From contig VZTJ01005312.1 in assembly GCA_013397795.1 (NCBI GenBank), forward strand, positions 304,910-368,909: a stretch of DNA of 64,000 nt. Direction: 5' to 3'. Below, one piece after another: positions 24,801 to 39,982 of the stretch. The notes beneath the pieces were generated by a model. The model ran no database searches. It had not been told where the DNA came from and was given only the letters and a program-made list of their open reading frames with translations. Made by a program: the position numbers and the translations under genes. Each line of letters starts with the position of its first letter. The first letter of the stretch is position 1. This stretch comes from Orthonyx spaldingii. Taxonomy: Eukaryota > Chordata > Aves > Passeriformes > Orthonychidae.

Positions 24801-27800
24801 TGCAGTTCACTACTCAGCTACACTTTGGGTACAAGGCAAGAGACATATGGACAGATTCTAACTCCTGATGAAGCAAGTATATTTACACAGGATCAGTGAA
24901 AGTGAGATTTCTGTATTTTCAGGAATGTAGAAATGAATAAATAAAAAAAGATCCTCTTAGAACCCTTCATGATGGAGCAGCAAAATATGGAATTAAAACA
25001 TCCTATAACACCGTGGTTATATTTCTTTATGTGATATCTTTATTTAATTCCTAAAGTAAGATTCAGAGGAAAAATACATGCTAAAAACATCACTCAAGGA
25101 CGAAAAGAAGGAAAAAAATACATGCTCTGGGACTCACTTCTCATATCATCATGCCATTGTTGTATTTTAGTTACCTGAGACAGACTTCAGCAGACAAATT
25201 AAGAAGCAAGACATCCTGAGCCGTATATACCAACCATAATTGCTATTTGCAGCCTTTTTTCATTGGATATGCTTATGTGCACATGGAAATATATGCGTAG
25301 TCCAGTTGACTATAGGCTTTTTTCACATGAATATGACCTCTATGTTAAGGATATGGAAACCTCCTGACGTACCTGCCAAAGGAATTAGCACAGGGACAAG
25401 GCCAGTCAACTGCTTTCGTTTTATTTCATAGGGTGTCTCCTCAATCTTGTATTGTGGCTTAGTCATAAGGAGTAACTGACTGCTAGGATTTACAGTATAA
25501 TGATATTATGATAATTATACCATGTCACCTCTTGTTCATCTGCCTCATAAACAGATCTAATCTCTCTCCATGCGGAATTATTTCCTGGCATCTGATCACT
25601 TGCCTGTAAGTCCTTCCAGTTTATTGTATTTTTTGCCCTGTTTTGTGAGAAGTGCTGACAGACAGCAAGCAGGATCAAAACTGAAGGGCAACTATTGATT
25701 TGTAGAATTATACAAATGTCTTCTAGAAAGTGTCTTCTATTCCATCTCTTAATACTTCCTAAACACTGTGGTCTTGTTTGTCGTGGTTTTATGCTTAACT
25801 CACAGCTGCACATTGAGCAGATGGCTTCATTTGAGCCACACACAAGAATGTCAAGGTCTTTTTCCTGAATGTTTACAGTTTATTTGGAAAAGCCCAAAAC
25901 TCCCACTGAAGTCAGTGGGGAAAATCAACGAGAACTGCTGAGGAAGGCTCAGAGGCTGTCAAGATGCTACAATCTAACAGTCTTCAGTATAATTTGCAAA
26001 AAAAAAGAAGGCAGATTCTTTTTCTGAGATACATGCTAATTAAAATGATAGTGCTAATAGCTTTCTTTTGGTAAAACTGGTTGTATGTGATGCATCCATC
26101 CATTTCTTGGAAGAGGGATGATGCAATTAGAGAATTAAGCATTATAAATAGATCACAGAACTATGTTTCCTCATTCCACAGACCAGAAGGATGTAGGAAA
26201 AACTTCCACAGCTGGATATTTCAGTATTCTTCTGAAGGCACAGGGAGCCATTGTTGTTTAGCATAACTGAGAATCACACTTTATTTAGGTGACTCTGCAT
26301 GGAATCAGGATCTATTTTAGTTATTCAGCTTCTGCGGTGTTGTCCCCTGCGTCTAATGGTAGTGTTGCTAGGGGCAATAACTCCTTCACACAAGCTAAGG
26401 AAGAGTAACAGAGGGCAGCCCAGCAGAAGGAGCAGGACCATGAATGCCATTACTCATCTCCTTCTCCAGAAAACCACACATGGAAGATGAACAACAGTAT
26501 AGTATGCATTTTGCTTAAATCTACAAGCAAAGGGTGTAAACAGCTATATCTCAGCTCAGCTTCAGTGGTGGGAAACGGGTACTAGTTGGGTGCAATGACT
26601 GATGTTTGGCACCTGTGTGGTCTTGGCACAACTAGATGAGCAAAGGCATCTACAACACGGGACCTTACAGTCCTGCCCCGGAGTTAACAAACAGTGCGTG
26701 AAGAGCTCTAGATATATGCATGTCCTTGGCATTGCTGACCACATATGTAGCTGAAACTCCTGTAAGATATCAGTAATATTTCAGCTCATGCAGTCGTTAT
26801 GGGATCTCTCTTTAGACTTTGAACAGAAAGCATATCATCCTCTATTAAATCCTACTTTTATTATTGTGTGCTGGTGTTTGGTCCCTATATTTCATTACAT
26901 TTCTCAAGAACTATTTCTTTCTGCAATGCTTTTCCATGACAATATAAATCTACTCAAAGTGGTAAGTGGAATTTGCATGAACCTAAACATTTGTGAAATT
27001 AATCTAATCTATGCAGCTAAAATATTACTTTTGTGTATTATTGCAGTTTTTTGTTGTGCAGGTACAAACTGAGGTTGTTTGTTGGAAATAATTTGGCATT
27101 GCAAAAAAGTCTTATTCTTTCTCTAGGTACCTTACAAGTAATTTATGTAGATTGCTTTAGGAACAACTACTTATATGCATTATATGCTAGAACAGATTTT
27201 TTCTTAAAAATCCATTAGGGAATTAGAGAAAACCGTATTCAGTTACTGACTCTGATGTGTGAGTTGATTAATAATTTGATAGTTTTCTTTTTACAAGCTT
27301 ATATGTTCATAGATAACCATTATCTCTAGTGTAGGTATCTTTTCTGTCAAAATGTTTCTTTTGCAATAGGCATTTACTTAGGGAAAAACAGAGAATTCTG
27401 TGTCCAGCTGTCATAGGTCAGTAAACATTGAAAGAAAATAAAGAAAATTTCTGTGAGGCTTTTGGTTTCTTATATTGACATGGCTAGATTGGGAGAAATC
27501 CTTTAAAATCTTACTAAATGTAAGAAAAAAACCAACATGTCAACTTTTCAGACCAAAGGGTTAAAAGAATTTCCATCAATAATTAAGACATATATGAACC
27601 AACAGTAGCTCAGTGACAAAACCTGTAGTTTATGAGTGGCAAAGCTGAATAATAAAGCTAAGTTCCAAATAACAGGAGGCTACTGAGAAAGGTTTTGCCT
27701 TGTTCCTCTGGTTGTGTCTTGAGTAAGAGCCTGACACAGCAGTCTGTCCGTTACCTTACACGTAGTAATATTGTCTAAAGTAAGAAAAGCAATGAGTGTT

Positions 27801-30800
27801 AAGAAATATTAAATAACAGATCAAATTCATAATAATTTTTTTTGAATGCTGGCACCTAAAGAAACCAGATGGAAAAATCTGATCTGGCTGTGGTCAGTCC
27901 AAGAGGTAGTGAATATGTTTGTGTTAATTCATCCTTCTGATCAAGATGACAAGAAGTGGCATTTTACTAGGACATGAGAGGCTTGATTCTGTCTCCCATA
28001 CATATGAATTTAGTGCCATCTGAGATTCCTTCAGGTATCCTGCCTGATGCTCTTGGCCCACCACTTCAACAAGGTTTAGACCTCTTCTAGTCCTGCATCA
28101 TGTTTGCTGGGCCCATGTAGAGATTTTGGCACTCTTAGGCACCAGTTGTCTGTTTTTAGGAAAGTGAACTGTACACAAGGTGATGGCTGGAGCAGTTTTT
28201 TTCTTATCCAGTATTATTTATAGACAAACTATTCACAGATTTTGGTATGTGTGTATTTTGCAGTGTGTTTTATGCAAAGGACTGAAGGTGAGATGTAGAT
28301 GAGGAAAGGGCTGGGTAAAAATAACCTAAACCACCACAGCTGGTTTTGCAGTGGAGAATTCAGAGTTGCTGCTGCTGCTGCTTAGGGAGGGGAAAGTGGT
28401 GCAGTTCATAGGGGCTTTAAATTGTTTTAATGAACTATTGGATAGCAACAACTTAGACAATTACATCATAACAATGCTGCAACACTCGAACATTGTTTTT
28501 AACAAGGGGTCAAGGTATTAATTTTTAATTAGGGAAGACAAAGACAAGTTAGCAGTTTACAATACTCCTATGTGTTCTTCATTTGGCTAGGCTCTTACTT
28601 AATTATAACCCTAGGGAAAAAACAATATCCCCTCACCCAAAGACCATACCATTATCTCTAATTATTTGCATATTTTATAATATCTGCATTCAGGAGGAGA
28701 TAGAGGACTAAATTGAAACATGGATTCAGGACAAACAAATACTAGCTTTATTTAAAGAGACAATATTCTCCAATGGCTAGACTCAATCCTATTGACTACT
28801 TTCTGCTCTTTAACCAAAACTCTCATGTCTCCCATAAATCTCAAGCTCTAATTTCTAGTCAAGGTATTAATTAAACCAGATTGACTTCAAATGTCTATTG
28901 AATACAAATTTACATCTGCCTCATGTAACAGCTTTAAAAGGACTGGTCCTGTGATCCTATACCTATTACCTGTTCAAAAAGTATACAAATCTTAGAAGGC
29001 ACAGGTGGATGCCTGTATAACGGTGTTGATTAGTACCCCAGATGTCAGGACTCTGCTTTCTGACAGCTCCACCAGAACAAGTTCTTCCTGATCTATGCTG
29101 CTGATGGTCAGGCTGGGCAGGTGATTGCTGCTTGGCATCTTTGAACTTCTGATCCTGGCTATTATTTTTTCTTTTTTTGCCTCTAACAATCTTGTTCTGT
29201 ATCTAAATGTTTGCTATCCAATCATCTGATTTTTGGCCAGGACTTCAATGGTTCCTTGCTGGCAATTTCCAAGGCTGCAGAAAGTTGCCAAGGGGGTCAT
29301 TAGCACAAATCCATAAACATCTGCTGTGAGAGGGAGTTTTTTTGCCAAAGACAGTAAAATTGGGAAGGAAGAAAGGCTGCCCCAAAGACGTCAAGGGAAG
29401 CAGCACTTCATCTGTAAAAAAAAATCAGAAATCAAGTTCTGCTGGGAATAAGGACTTTTCCTTCTGTGTTCAGATTCATGATTCAGCAGTCTGGTGCCTG
29501 AGCAATCTCCTGGAAACCAAAGCTGAAGTAGGAGGAATTTGCTTCTGGAAGAAGAAAGATGGGAACTTAATATCCTTCCTGCAAGATGTTACAGGAAGTA
29601 CAAGAGCATGCATACATATACATATATATATTCTTTGCATACTGATCAGGGTGCAGTCATTTATATATGTTCAGGCTTATACAGCTCATCTGCCCATTGC
29701 ATGCTGTTGAGTGTTTGGTGATGATAATACATGAGTGGTCTGGTACAGTGAGCTTGATATCCTCCCTTTTCCTATTTTTCTCCTACCTGATAAGTCTGTG
29801 TGTGTTGAATGCACTCAGATGCTTGTGTTTAACCCATGAACCATGTGCTAGGGAAGAAAAGAAAGGATTAGACTAATTTCTAAGTACCTGGGATGTCACT
29901 CAACTCAGTACCAGATCAGTGCTCAATTCAGCTCCCCCAGGTGAAAGACAATGCTTTTTCTCCACCCATGTAGCACCCAGTGACTTACTGGGAAAGGAAG
30001 TGAATTGGGAGAAAATTCTCTGCAGGTTAGGTATATTCCCTTATAGATGAAGCACAAAATTAAAGATCGTGGATATCTGAACATGTCTGATGCTCCTCAA
30101 ATCAGCCTTCTGGCTGCACAAGAGAGCCTACTCACCTCCATAAATACAAAGATTACAGAGGCGGTAAGAGAGGTTGAGATAAAAATATCTATGATGGACC
30201 TCTTTGCAGGCACACAGGCCTGATTCAATACAACTGGATGTAACTTGAAGCACAAAGTAATGAGCAATTAAGTGATGTGATCTAGGGGAAAGTTAGCTGG
30301 CAAATAATTTTTTTAAAAAAACTTGTTTCAGAAGACAATGTATTAAAATATTTAACTTTATGGATTACCATTGTTGCTGTTTTCTTTCTGTGTAAATAAG
30401 TATGATAGGAAATCTAGAAAAAGCATCACCTTTTTAAAGATATGGTACCTACAGCTGAATCCTCCACGCAAGACCGCTATACTGAAATGGAGGACATCCC
30501 AAATCAGACTTTCCATTCACCTCCAAGTAAGGACATATCAAATAAGTCTTTTGGACTCTCGTGTTATTTTTTGACAAAGATTATATAGAATAATCTATGT
30601 AACTACATAAGATAAAATTATATAAGCAAAAATATATTGATTCTATAATTATATAGAATACAGAGTAATACATAAGAATTGCACTCTAGAAATAATGAGA
30701 ATATTAGAGAATTTTTAAAGTTAGTCTCTAGTGAGGGATGGCCTGTCCCTGTCATATAAAGATTCTACTATCAGTTGTGCACAATCTTGCTGAACTTTTA

Positions 30801-33800
30801 ATCAAAGAGTTCCACCATGAAGAATTATGAGGAGGTGGGATTTATTTGCTTGCTCGTTGCAAAAACATTTCAGTTGCTTCTAAAAATGAGATTAGAGAAA
30901 GCATCATTTTGCCAGTATTAACTGTGAGTAGGATTCTTTCGCTAATGTGTCCTTGTGCTCTCATGGCTGGGAACAGCGATTTGAGGCTTGATGTGGCATT
31001 GCAGCATTTTCTTTCAGGGATGTTTTTTCTGTCATTATTGCACATTAACTGACCAGATATGGCCCCATTACAAGTCTTAGAAAATGTCTGTCTTCATATG
31101 CTCTTCGCAGAGTTGTCAGGCTGCTGCTGCCTTTGTGGAAGGGCATGTTTACAGTGAGTGTGATCTAGCTTTTTACAGATGTTCTTCCTGGGTCCTTTGG
31201 TACCACAAATGAAGTCAGGTACATCCCCTCTTGCACTTTCATGCCCTTCTCATGTACAAAGGAAAAAAAAAGCCTGAGCGGAATAAGAGGGAGAAAGAAC
31301 AAGTCTTAGACTAGGATGGTAAAGAGAAAATGAAATGGGGTAAGGATCTGAAAGGTTAGACTGTCAGGCCTTGGGGAAGACTCTGACTGAGAGAGTAAGG
31401 GAGTCTGTCATTCAGACTGAGGACAGAAAGGATGCCTGAGACAGAGTAATGAGTTCAGAGGCAGGATGGAGGAGGGCATTCCACCCACATAACCTGGGAG
31501 ACTAGAACTAGTGTGTCAGAGGTGAAGGTTAGCATGGGAAGAAGAGGTGTGAAGAGTCTAGTAGAGTTGCCTGACATTAGCTAAGCCAGGAGTTTTAGGA
31601 AAAAAGAGTCTGTGTTCAGTATAACTGAATGGCATCCTAAAGTATATAGAGCTGCATCAAGACTGTGGGAGTTTGGAGGTCAAATGATGATGCCATTTTT
31701 TTCTTGCTTTATTAGACTAGTAGAGGGAGGCTGAGATTTTTGGTTGGTTTGTTTGGTTTTTTCTTTGTGCAACTTTGAAAGGGAATTAATCCTTTTTTTT
31801 TTTTCTGACAAAGTAAAAAGAATCCTTCTCCTCAAAGTGCAAGCATTTATGAGGACTCAGTGAAAACAAGAGCCTGAAAAGCCTAGGAACACTTACAGTG
31901 CTTGCCTTAGAGCATGTGTTACACCCTGCATGATACTAACCACCTAGAGGACTGGTGTACCACAGCACACGCAGTGATACCCTGCAGTGTGGTTGCTTCT
32001 GATATTTATACAGCCTAGAAAACACAGAGGCTCAAGGGAGAAATGATCACAGAATATAAATACTTTCTGGTAGAATAAGGAGCAATGGCCTGAAACTAAC
32101 AGAGGAAACATTTAGAAATGCTATTAGAAAAATGTCCTTAATGGTGGGAGCAATTGGGCAGAAGAGCAGCTTACAATGAGAAGAGATCAAGGAACTGCTG
32201 CTATTTTAGATTACATTAGGCTGAGAATAATAACAGAAACCAACAAGACCTGTGGAAGCTCATTTTAAGTGTTTCATATTTATAAGAGTTGGGATTTTTA
32301 AATTACAACATACAGTTATTATGGATTCTTTTCCTTCTGATTATTTTTCAAGGCAGTAGATACAATACATAATGATTGCAACCAAAGAAAATGGATTGAG
32401 GGAAAACCATAGGAAACTGAAAAAATACCTGATGAGATTCTGGAAATTCTTCACCAGAAGGAAGATACAGCACATACACTCATGGTATTTCTTGGTTACC
32501 ACTTCTGGAAAACTTAGAACAGTGCTGAGTACCATGAACTGAACCTGGGAATGCTAAGCCAGTTAGTGACAGGAAGGATGCATTCAGCACTGTGCAAATC
32601 ATGTGCAATCTCACTTTTCCACTAGGGTGAAGCTTTGCAGTTCTGAAATCTGACTGATCTGTCATGATGGATGCCTGGAGGAGTGGTCATATGGGAAAAA
32701 TAAAGACTAGATGTGTTATACCACCAAAGAATATGTCCAACAACTTTGCTGTTTGAAGAAGGCAGACCTCAAAAACCTTTACAATGTTAATAGGTTTTCT
32801 CCTGTTTATGTGCAGCTTATTGCCTCTTGCATATGCCTTTGTGTTGAGTCAAAATCTCGGCCATGCATTAACACTAAATTATGAAAGTAGTAATAATAAA
32901 AATATTACATAGTTATTACAGTTTTGGCTTACAACATGATTTGATATAAGAGAACTAATTACATTATTTGAAACAAAGAGAGGCAAGCATAATACCCAGT
33001 GCAAGATGTTGCAGAAATAAAATAATAATCTCATAATGTTGCTTTGTTTCTGATTTTTAATAGCAGGCAACATCTGGAATAAGTAAATGTTATCTAGTTT
33101 CATGAAGAATTGGAAAGGCTACATACCAAACCCTTTTACAACTGAAACTAATGAATGCCTGTGGAAATATTTTTGAGTAATGACAGAAAGGAAAATTTTA
33201 TTGTTCTTAGCTACTCCTTTGCACTGTTGATATTAAAATTTAAACCATCTTAGCCCGAAGTCTCTGAACCAAAACTAAATAATCATTGACTGAGATAAAT
33301 AATGAGATATCTGATTGAATGTAACACCTGATAATGGTATTGGGATGCTTCAAACACCCAGCAGATATCACAGTTCAAAGAGGATGACCATAAAAATATG
33401 TATCTATATATTCTTTGCAAAGTACTTGTATCTTTAGGCAGAAACTTAAATCAATTAATACCCTCTACAAGAATGATGACGGGAAAGTAACTATGGAAGT
33501 TAATAAGCTACAAAGGTAGTTCTTGAACTCAGAACGTATTTTTCATGAGTAAGGTTTGACTACAGACATGATGATCCAAAGTGTCTCATCTTTTTGTTAC
33601 ATGAAATATATGATGTCACAAGTACTTCAACTGTGTGTTACACCAAGCACAGGAGACTTTTATTTATCTCCACCATCCATTAATCACCTGCCATACATTC
33701 TGTTGCCTGAGCTGAGCTATTTGTTTTATAGTTTAAAAATACATTTAGGGCACATACTTTAAAAAAATGTTGTTATTGTTAAGATTATAAGCTTATCTAT

Positions 33801-36800
33801 GCAATCACAAGTGATATAAGAAACCCAATGAGGATTTCAGCATCACCACACAAAAATAAACTTATACCTGTGTCATGTAGTCTTGGAAGATTAATTGATA
33901 AGGAGGCAAAATTAGCTTGTTCTTATCTAGACTGTCCATATTTTTATTTTGAGGAGTAGGGGTTTTTTAACACCATTTAAAAGATCTGCTCCATTACACT
34001 GTGGCTTTGCAATAAAAACTCAGTGTGGGACAGAGGAACAGCTGTGCTATCTCAGAAGTGTCTTAGTGAACCTAAAATTGCCTCATGCAAATTTTTTTCC
34101 CCTTGTCAGAAACTTTGATAATGTGGCTGAACACAGTTTGATTTTTCTTTTCGTTTTCTCAAAGCTCTTAGAAAAATACTTAATCTCTTTCCTTTTTTCT
34201 GTGGGACAGACTTTTCAAAATATGTATTTAAGTATCTATTTTTCCATCAAAACAATTTTATCTGTATGCTTTTGATGAACCTAGTAGAACCACAAACCAT
34301 CATATTTTCTGTGATCCAGAAGGGCAATAAGGCAGGATTTCCATTTGCAGGGACAGAACTCTGCTAGTGAGGAGTCCAACCTTTCTTTCAGCTGCTCCAT
34401 TCTTGCCTGTTCTTTGTAACTGGGAATCTGTATGCAGCACTGGTCTGCTCAGGAAGTAAAATTATTTGATTTGTGCCCTTGAAAAAAAAGGATAAGGAAA
34501 AATGGTCAATTGGCACCTGGTCTTTTGATTCCTTCTTCATAAGTAAGCACCCTCACCCCTTAGAGGTAAGGTTTAGACAACACCACAAATGTAGATAGAA
34601 GATGGGTGAGAGTTCTCTGTGGCTGAGTTACTGGAGCCAAATTCCGCTCTCAGAAGAAAGCCAGTAAGGAGCAGATGTTCAAACAAAGTGAATAGGTCCA
34701 CAAAATGTGCCAAACCACAGGGCAAGTTTTGGGCATAGATAAGAGGGCATAGACTGGGTAATATCTGCCTCACCTTTTGAATGGCAGTGATGGAAGTAGT
34801 TGAAATACCAGCAATGGTCCATCAATTACATGGACTGAATCCTACTGGCTTTGCTTAACCTATGGAATTCAAGGAGGGGTGTCTTGGCTACACATCTGAG
34901 AAGGGTGGAAGGGTGTAACCCTATGCTTTAAAGAGTTGTGTACAGCATAAAATTGAATTATGATAACATAAACCGTAAGAACAAACAATTCTAGCAAAAT
35001 AGTTAGTGTCTTCAGGATGGCAGAGTTACAACTGAAACAAGATGGGTACAGTCCACAGTGGCTTGTGAATGTTACATGGACTTCATCTAGAACAAGATAT
35101 TTTAAAAATCTTTCCTCAGAAAATGGATATCTAGTTTTAAACAAGTTCATTCACAGGGAAAATTTAAGAAGAATATAAGCAAATGTCTGCAGTACACTGA
35201 AATGCTAAAAATAATAATAGTGCAAAATTCAGCACTGCAAAGCTGTTTCCTGCCTCCTGGGATGCAGACACTGGAGAATCACTGATTGCCAGATCTGTGC
35301 AGCAACATGATGAGACTGGCGCTTTGAGGCTACATCTCTTTGCTGAAATGCATTAAAAAGAGCAAGGGGGTTATTTGGGTCTTTTAGAGCAATTACTATT
35401 TTTGTCATATGGCTTTATAAGATCAAGGTTAACACTTAACATATATATGTGTGTTCATTATTGCCATCATAACAGAAAGGATTTCTGAAATATGCAGTTG
35501 AAAAACCCCTTTTTTATTATTTTTGCATTACTTTGAAAAAAACCCCTACTCTTAGAAAAATAAAATCTTGGTTTACAAAAGAAGATGTTTGTACTTCATG
35601 GAAGAGATCTCCTTTGAACATCCTCAATCATTTTGTTAGTGACAAGGAGAAGCCATAATTTTTGAGCAAATGAAATGCAGGAGGCTTTTTCAGTGATGAT
35701 TGTTCAGAACAGCCTAAATATGCAAGGGCAGCATTCTTCATCTTCAGTTTCTTAAATTATCAAGGAAGACCTCAGCACTGTCCTGAAACAGACAAGAATG
35801 TAGTATGTTTGGGTTCTTTCTACTTTCTGTCATTCATTTACTACAAAATCATCAGTTTATGAGAACCTGTTGTTAAGAGATGGGATTACATGAATAAGAA
35901 GCTAGAATCCTCATGTCCTCTCTCCCTTCTTGAGAGGGTGCAGCCCTGCAGGATTCTAATCTCCTGATGGATCCCATTTTCCCTGAATGCACAGAACACT
36001 TGCTCCAGAGCATGATTTCAAGACTCCATGTCTTTTGGTCAATCAGTAGTGTTGCATTTCTAGTCTTGTGGTTGACTGGACAAAGCAAATCACATGAGTT
36101 TAGCGCAGTCTTAACTATTTGTTGAGAGAAGGAAGTATGGATAATTTTCCCTGTTTGCTACTTCTCCAACACAGTACAGAATGGGCATTACCTATGCCAA
36201 TGTGCTCCACGAATCTGAGGCAGGAAAGAAATGAGAATACCATAATCACCCCTCTGGAAATGCAGGAAGATTTAGACAGAATGATTACCAAAGCTGGAAT
36301 TTAGCCAGAATGCCGAGTCTGAACACATTTTCTGTTCCAAATAGTACTGTGGATCCTTTCCTGACTGTATGTGGCCAGAATCTGATTTTTTTGCATGTGT
36401 TACAGCAAGCTGCCATCTCCTTTCATCCTTGTCCTAAATTAAGAATGACATATTACATCCAAATCATAGACCTGCATTATCAACAGCTCATAGAACAGTC
36501 TTCAACATAATCAGTGTAAGTAATTTACCAGATAAAAGAATGTTAATAGCAAGTACAGTATAATTTATGTGGACACAAATTGTACCTGTCTTTCAGAAGA
36601 AAAAAGGCACTGCTGCATACAAAGAGTGGATCAAGAGCAAGGTCAAGTGTAAGCACTTCTGTTTAACATGCACAGCCTGAAAACAGCAGGAAAAGCTTTC
36701 AAAGACAGATGGAAATTATACCAAATAAAGTTATTATAAATAATTGCTGTTTTTACGCTCCTAGTGGGTTTGATATGAGAGGCAGTTATAAATGGAAGAC

Positions 36801-39800
36801 CTGTGCTTTAGAAGGCATTTGATGAAGACCTCATTTCATCAAAAGGGTTGAAAGTTTGCAACTTGTAATACTGGAGGGAAATGGTCATTTCAGTTAGCTA
36901 AGTTTCTTAGCTAGCGTGTGTAGATATATCTAAAACAATGGTACAGGAGATTTTGTTCACAGTTCTTGCATCTCAGTTATACATGTCTTAAAAGCAAACA
37001 CAGGTGAACTTTTGTGTTTCATCTTCTCTTTCTGAAAGCACCAGTGTCTAAAATCTACTAGGAATGGACTAGACTGTAAAAATGAAGTATTTTCTTGATG
37101 TGTACCAAGGCTTGGGATTTGTTAGCTGCACAAAAGATCACATTTTGCCTATATTTTTTTTCTCTCCTCTTTATAACTCTCTTTAATAAGATTAAGGGAA
37201 AACATTCCAAATTACCATGCTGCATCTTCATCGTATCTAACAATAAAGCTTCCACCTCTCCGGGAACCTGTTCTTTGCATCATGAGGGGTTTTCCAAATC
37301 TACTCCTTCAGCAAGGGAAGAAACCTCAGGCTCTTCACTCTTGTGGGTAGAACATGGACTTTCTGAAGCACAGGAGAAAATGGCACTTTACTAACTGGCT
37401 TTCAGAAGGTTGCTTGGGTGAGACACTGTTTGTAATTGATACAACATAAGGAATGGTTATTAAGAGTTGGAACTGCACTCTGTGTTGCATGAAGATCACC
37501 TCAAAAATGTGTTGTCTACCATTCTGAAAAACTTCATGCTTCAGAGATCAGCTATGCAATACTGTGGATGGGGGCAGATTTCTGTCTTATGAAGCTCCAT
37601 ATACTTCAGCAAGGTAAATAAACCTGGAATGTGCTGGCAGACAGATGAGTTTCTGGGCAAGATACTAGACTAGGACTGAGTCAAAGTGAATTTTTCACTG
37701 GATTTCCCACAGTCTTTTTCAGTTCATTATTGTTCAGTTCTGGTCCTATGCCTTCATGCTGTGGAAAAATTCCAGCTCCATCCCCAAATTTACTTGGGAA
37801 AAGTAGGGAATAAATGAAGCCAGAGGTATCACACTGATAGTACCTTGTCAGCACATATCAATACATTTACTTCTGGGTATATACTAATTTTCACTCCATT
37901 TTCTTCACTTTCTTGAGCCAATCCTGTGTCCAAAGGCCCGTGTCTTGGGCTTGTGCCTCGGGAGCTTTGTGCAGCTGATAATGTAACTCATCTGGTCAAT
38001 TTTCCTAAGCTGATCCAGACTTTTAGTCATGCTCTGACCAACAGTGAGGGTAAAGTGGTCTTAACAGGTATGTGAACAATAAGAGATGTCAGTGCTCTGC
38101 AGCATTTCTGATTCCAGAAACACTGCTGGTGATACAGAGACACTTTAGCTGATGTTTTTCTCTTGAAATACATGCCACAGCACGTAACAAAGGCAAACTT
38201 TCCAAACTTCATAGACTGAACAGGAATCTCAGTCACAGTACAGCTGACATATGGATATCCACATATATATACACACACACTCACATCTATAGTGAACAAA
38301 GGTAACTGAATGAAAGTCAACTATACACAAAGTCTCTGTAGTTAGGTCATGATACAAGCCCTGTTTTTCACTGCCCTCAGTTGTGTTCTTGCCTGAGCTC
38401 ATTGCCAAAAACCTTTCATGCTGTACCCACCACAAGGAAGCGAAGAAGAGAGCAGAAAGGCTGCTTGCTGTAAGGACACAAGAAGCTGACCAGGGTGACG
38501 GAAGAGAAATTGAATTTCAAATACTCACATGCACCCCATTCACCTCACAGTTAATGATACAATGATTCTATGAATCTATGAAGCTTAAGGCTACAGGCCC
38601 ATTCTGAACTGCATCTTTTATGTACCCCTGCACCTAAACAGTTCAAGTTTCAGAAATGGCACAAGGATACATTTCTCCTCTCTGTCAGTGATGCTTCCAT
38701 CTCAGCCAAGTTTTCAAATAAGAATCCTATAATAAAATCCACTTTTTCTTCTCTTAGAGACCATGTTGCACATTACTAGTAGAAAGGGAAATGCAGTGTA
38801 AAGCATTCATTTCTATTTTCCAGAAGAAACATCTTTGGTCTTAAAATAAATTTACATTTATGTTCTTGAAAATGTCATATAAAATTTGCAGGGTACCCTC
38901 TCTCTTTTCTTTTTTCATACTGACCAACTTGCCTTTTCCAGAAAGCAAATTGGATGCAACTTGAGATTACACATGCTTCCTAGAAGATCAATATTTAATA
39001 GTGATGTGTATAATAATCCATAAATTTCATAGAGAAAAAGGAATAGGCCTATGATCTTGGCAGGACAGTATGAGTCAGTCGTAAGAAATTCATGCTGTTC
39101 ATTCCCTTAGCTGTGTGTTTCAGTCTTGTTTTGTCTGTTGGGTTGTTGCATCTTGCTCCTGTAATTTTGGTTATGTAATTATTTTCACTAACATCACGGA
39201 CTATGACTCCATGCCTCTGTAATCCAAGAAATTAAATTCTGGTGACTTCAATCTAAATGTATTTCAGACCTTAGGTATTATTTTAAAGCAATGGACTGAA
39301 AACAGATACAGTCACAGCCAGTTTTTGTGAATAACCTATTTTCTCTGCTATATGAAGTACATATTTCTTTTAAGGTTTAAGGCTCTTCACAACAACATTA
39401 CCTACTTTCAAAACCACAGTGTTTGGCTACCAGTTGTTCCAGATTTAGAGAAGTTCTAATCAGATAAGGAAATTGGAAGTTGCACATAACTCATGTTTGT
39501 AGACTGATTGGTCTTTATCCTAGTACTTTGGAGACAAAATTGATTTTCTTTATCCAGTATTATTGAGGGCAACCCTGGTTTCAGTTTGCTTTGTGGAAGG
39601 AAGCTGACTCTTCTTAGTTCTGAAAAGAAGCAATGAATTTTTTTTTCCATTTATGGGAAAATCCCCAAGGAGTGGGAGAAAACATTTGCAAATTATAGAA
39701 GTAGACAAAACCCACTGGAATTCTCTGTTGATTAGTAATGGGAAACAATCTCTCAGTGACAAATAATGAGTTGAATGGGAACAGACTGCTGCTTAGTGCA

Positions 39801-39982
39801 GTACTGAGGAAGAAGGTAGAGGAAGGACACGGAAAGAAACAAGACACTGAAAGTGATGAGGTGAGAAAATTATCTCTTCAGCTCATGCTGAGTTGACCTG
39901 AAAGTAGCTGACATTCCCAATACCAGAAAAAGGGTATGGTAGCAGTCATGAGGCTAAGAATGTGCCAAGGATAACTGCATGA
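21825..39982. other. Intergenic DNA between SALL3 and ATP9B
   Basis: About 18 kb with no recognised gene. Open frames are all under 125 codons and show no family signature. Possible repeat traces are an LTR-end-like stretch near 24,400-24,650, a phrase ctcccactgaagtcagtggg near 25,899 seen in old amniote repeats, a (GCT)5 run at 28,367 and a CR1-tail-like string at 38,562-38,579. AT-rich throughout. Confidence 0.45.

Noticed and set aside
38555..38580. CR1 element with tail gattctatgaatctatgaag
   Set aside because: The string looks like a CR1 tail, but the preceding 150 bases show no CR1 body that I can recognise. Too short to call.
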